From the NCBI RefSeq assembly GCF_007164725.1, contig NZ_AP019697.1, positions 2,132,501-2,196,500 on the forward strand: DNA of 64,000 nucleotides, given 5' to 3'. Origin of the DNA: Dialister hominis (lineage in GTDB: Bacteria; Bacillota; Negativicutes; Veillonellales; Dialisteraceae). Every line of letters begins with the position of its first letter. Positions within the stretch are counted from its first letter, which is position 1. This document shows, in pieces, positions 61,674 through 64,000 of this stretch. Both the position numbers and the translations under genes were made by a program. The notes beneath the pieces are model-generated. The model saw only the letters and a list, made by a program, of their open reading frames with translations, searched no databases and had not been told where the DNA came from.

Positions 61674-61750
61674 TGGTGACCCAAGAGAGATTCGAACTCC
61701 CGACACCTTGATTCGTAGTCAAGTGCTCTATCCAGCTGAGCTATTGGGCC
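61674..61750 (-). tRNA. tRNA-Arg(ACG)
   Basis: 77 nt on the minus strand. Acceptor GGCCCAA / TTGGGTC, D-arm AGCTCAGCTGGATAGAGC, anticodon stem CTTGA / TCAAG with loop CTACGAA (anticodon ACG), T-arm GGGAGTTCGAATCTC and encoded CCA. A34 is expected to be edited to inosine. Confidence 0.97.
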
Positions 61751-61754
61751 AAAT

Positions 61755-61830
61755 TGGCAGGGGCAGAGGGACTCAAACCCCCAACCTACGGTTTTGGAGA
61801 CCGTTGCTCTATCAATTGCGCTATGCCCCT
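61755..61830 (-). tRNA. tRNA-Trp(CCA)
   Basis: 76 nt on the minus strand. Acceptor AGGGGCA / TGCCCCT, anticodon stem ACGGT / ACCGT with loop CTCCAAA (anticodon CCA), T-arm GGGGGTTTGAGTCCC and encoded CCA. It is 4 nt upstream of tRNA-Arg and shares its transcript. Confidence 0.97.
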
Positions 61831-61859
61831 GTGTCTCAGGTTTTCTCAACCATATGACT

Positions 61860-62005
61860 TAAATATAATAACAAACGGAAAGCAAAAATGCAAGGGGGTG
61901 TAAAATTATTTTTACAAAATTGCTCCAAGGCGCAGGAGAAGGGAGGAAATCCGCACATGACCGCCCCTCGGCGATTTTTTCCTTAATATTTGTTATAATA
62001 TAGGA
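61860..62005. other. Intergenic upstream of tRNA pair
   Basis: AT-rich DNA that should hold the tRNA promoter on the minus strand. TATTATATTTAAG near 61860 is a -10 candidate (TATAAT-like). No gene. Confidence 0.4.
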
Positions 62006-62009
62006 AATT

Positions 62010-62260
62010 TCTTTGACTCGCCTTCCCAGACGGGGAAGGTGCCTATATAAGTTCAAAACAAAACCATTGATTTTTCATTTCTCATCGCAAGCTGCCCCCA
62101 ACGGAGGGAAGTGCCCGAAGGGCGAAAGGGGTGCAGTTTCTAAAAAGGGGCGGATAGGGTTGATTTCTCCAAGGCTGTGCCCTGATTGTATGGTTTTCAA
62201 AAGGTGCAGTTTCTAAGAATAGGCTTGATTTCCCAGAGCTGTGCCTTGGTTATATATTTT
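62010..62260. repeat. Hairpin-mosaic intergenic repeat, block 14 (reverse orientation)
   Basis: CGCCTTCCCAGACGGGGAAGG, TGCCTATATAAGTTCAAAAC (also at 33.25 kb, reversed), GCCCGAAGGGC, GAAAGGGGTGCAGTTTCTA, GGATAGGGTTGATTTC. The stretch CTATATAAGTTCAAAACAAAACCATTGATTTTT.. of 62043-62085 matches 33200-33260 on the other strand. Confidence 0.72.
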
Positions 62261-62302
62261 CCTTCCTTTCGGTTTTCTGGTAATTCTTATTCGGAGGTTC
62301 TT

Positions 62303-63481
62303 ATGGAAGAAGTGCGTGCGCCGACGGCGGAGGCGGCTCTGCGGCGGATCCTTACCACGGCGGTCCGCGAGCGCGTAAGTGATGTGCATATCGAGCCGCA
62401 GGAGTCTTTCATCCGCGTGCGTTTCAGGCGGGATGGGATTCTGTACGACCGCTTCACGATGATGCTTGCGATGAAGAAGCCGATATCCGTGCGCGCCAAG
62501 GTCGTCGGGAGCATGGACATCGCCGAGAGCCGGCTGCCGCAGGACGGGTCGTATTCGGAAACCGTGGACGGCGTTTCCTATGATTTCCGCATTTCCACGC
62601 TGCCCTCCCTCTACGGCGAGACGATCGTCATCCGCATTCTCTCCGGGAAGGTAGATTTCATAGAGAATAACCATCTCGGGATGATGGATGTCCAGGAAAA
62701 GCTTTTCATGAAGTGCCTTAGAAGGAAATCAGGGATGATTCTCACGACCGGGCCGACCGGTTCGGGAAAGACGTCGACGCTCTATGCGGCGCTCCGGCTC
62801 CTGAATGACCCTTCGGTGAATATCATCTCGATCGAGGATCCCGTGGAGTACCGGATCGAGGGCGTGACGCAGATGCAGGTGAATAAAAAAGTAGGGCTCA
62901 CCTTCGAAAAAGGCCTCCGCTCGATCGTCCGCCAGGATCCGGATATTCTGATGGTCGGGGAAATCCGCGACAGGGAGACGGCGGAAATCGCCGTACATGC
63001 CGCGCTGACGGGACACCTCGTCCTGTCGACGCTTCACACGGTGAATGCAGCGTCCGCGCCGCTCCGTTTGATGGACATGGGTATCGCTCCCTACCTTCTG
63101 GCGGATTCGCTCTCCCTGATTATTTCCCAGCGCATCCCCGGGCGCCTCTGCCCGCATTGCAAAAGGAAAGTCACGCTGACGGAGGAAAATTTCGCCGACC
63201 TTTCCCTCCCGCAGGAATTTCTGGGAGAGACGGTCATGGATGCAGAAGGCTGCGAGGAATGCCATGGGAGCGGCATCGCAGGGCGAATCGGCGCCTTTGA
63301 AATGATTGAAATCGGACGGGAAGAGCGGCAGATCATCCGCGGGGGCTTCTCGGCCGACAAACTGCAGGAAAGAATGAGAGCGCAGGGCCAGCCCGATATG
63401 GGCGCGGCGGCGCTTCGCGAGCTCCGGAAAGGCTGGATTTCAGCAAGATCAGCCTCCCAGGTCATCGCGGGAGAGGACTGA
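62303..63481 (+). CDS. GspE/PilB-type secretion ATPase
   Basis: A 392-residue ATPase of type II secretion/type IV pilus assembly. Walker A TGPTGSGKTSTLYAAL, the Asp box IISIEDPVEY, Walker B RQDPDILMVGEIRD, the His box GHLVLSTLHT and a four-Cys zinc site (CPHC and CEECH). The start at 62303 follows CGGAGGTTCTT; the open frame upstream comes from repeat DNA. The N-terminal MshEN/N1 domain of full-length PilB is missing, as in short competence ComGA types. It drives pilus extension. The stop is 5 nt before the next gene. Confidence 0.93.
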   Translation: MEEVRAPTAEAALRRILTTAVRERVSDVHIEPQESFIRVRFRRDGILYDRFTMMLAMKKPISVRAKVVGSMDIAESRLPQDGSYSETVDGVSYDFRISTLPSLYGETIVIRILSGKVDFIENNHLGMMDVQEKLFMKCLRRKSGMILTTGPTGSGKTSTLYAALRLLNDPSVNIISIEDPVEYRIEGVTQMQVNKKVGLTFEKGLRSIVRQDPDILMVGEIRDRETAEIAVHAALTGHLVLSTLHTVNAASAPLRLMDMGIAPYLLADSLSLIISQRIPGRLCPHCKRKVTLTEENFADLSLPQEFLGETVMDAEGCEECHGSGIAGRIGAFEMIEIGREERQIIRGGFSADKLQERMRAQGQPDMGAAALRELRKGWISARSASQVIAGED

Positions 63482-63486
63482 GCAAA

Positions 63487-64000
63487 TTGGATATAGAAAA
63501 ACTCATGCAGACGTATCCGAATCTGACGGATGTGCACGCCACGCAGGATGAACCGCTGATGATCCGCGCAGGCGGCGCGCTGAAAAAGCTTCGCGAGACG
63601 GCTGGAGAAGATTTCTTCACGGCGCTTTTCACGTCCTACGTCAATGAAGACAGAATGACTGCATACAAAAAAGAAGGCGCGCTCGATACTGCCTTTTCCC
63701 TGGGAAATACCCGCTTCCGCCTCCATATTTACAAGAGCGGAGGGAAACCGGCCGCCGCGATCCGCGTCTTGCCCGAGCTCTCCGCACTCCCTGCCGACCC
63801 CGACAAGGCTTTCTTGGACAAACTCTCTGCCCTTGAGCACGGCCTTGTCCTCATCACAGGCCCCTCGGGAAGCGGCAAGAGCACGACGCTCGCGCACATT
63901 CTCCTGACAGCCGTGGCCAAGCGCCCCTGCCATATCGTCACCCTCGAAGACCCCGTCGAATACGTCATTTCCTCTGACAAAGCCCTCGTCCACCAGAGGG
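63487..64000 (+). CDS. PilT-like retraction ATPase, 3' part outside window
   Basis: 171 codons from a TTG start (LDIEKLMQTYPNLTDVHATQ), running off the right edge. The N-terminal PAS-like part is diverged, then Walker A TGPSGSGKSTTLAHIL and the Asp box IVTLEDPVEY appear. The order GspE then PilT is common in type IV pilus operons. Being TTG-initiated, it has no ATG start in this frame near the GspE stop; GAGAGG about 10 nt upstream is a modest ribosome-binding site. Motifs beyond the edge cannot be checked. Confidence 0.82.
   Translation, partial: MDIEKLMQTYPNLTDVHATQDEPLMIRAGGALKKLRETAGEDFFTALFTSYVNEDRMTAYKKEGALDTAFSLGNTRFRLHIYKSGGKPAAAIRVLPELSALPADPDKAFLDKLSALEHGLVLITGPSGSGKSTTLAHILLTAVAKRPCHIVTLEDPVEYVISSDKALVHQR

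Overview
The window looks like the origin-proximal part of a chromosome from a diderm Firmicute, most likely a Negativicutes of the Veillonellaceae type (Dialister-like). The reasons are an OmpA-type outer-membrane protein beside Firmicutes-style gene orders (DUF1934-argS, parA-parB-DUF4446, dnaA-dnaN-S4-recF), a run of amino-acid/sodium symporters, and ParB sites with the Bacillus-type consensus. The genus is an inference. Genes left of about 54.5 kb are mostly on the minus strand and those to the right mostly on the plus strand, as expected for bidirectional replication starting near dnaA.

Layout. 0-1.6 kb: an IS110-family element. 2.4-9.2 kb: an unknown gene, pyrG, argS, a DUF1934 gene and a frameshifted F420-type oxidoreductase. 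9.4-19.5 kb: four AGCS-family sodium:amino-acid symporters, each preceded by a tandem glycine riboswitch and an intrinsic terminator, plus one dicarboxylate/amino-acid:cation symporter. 20.5 kb: a ZIP metal transporter. 22-26 kb: a Sel1-repeat gene followed by two secreted SGNH hydrolases. 26.2-28.2 kb: six small genes of one unrecognised protein family, three of them on 198-bp tandem repeats. 28.3 kb: a LysR regulator. 30-32.5 kb: two more Sel1-repeat genes. 33.4-35.2 kb: an IS1182-family element. 35.2-38.9 kb: an M23 peptidase, DUF4446, parB and parA. 39-46.3 kb: an ArsR regulator, a small unknown gene, a sodium:solute symporter, a HAD phosphatase, an OmpA protein and two tandem PPK2 kinases. 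46.5-56.5 kb: a DUF721/DciA-like gene, a second IS1182 copy, recF, an S4-domain gene, dnaN, dnaA, and a DnaQ-like exonuclease fused to RNase H1. 56.5-59.9 kb: a third IS1182 copy and an AT-rich patch of broken genes. 60-64 kb: an FAD oxidoreductase, tRNA-Arg and tRNA-Trp, and GspE/PilB-like and PilT-like ATPases.

Two features run across the region. Five parS sites lie between 21.7 and 47.8 kb, marking an origin-proximal segregation domain. Nearly every long intergenic space also carries a mosaic of short hairpins: constant spacer phrases alternate with palindromes whose arms change in a compensating way. I do not recognise this repeat. Together with the cluster of small KxLERA-type proteins and the exonuclease-RNase H fusion beside oriC, it is the least explained part of the window.
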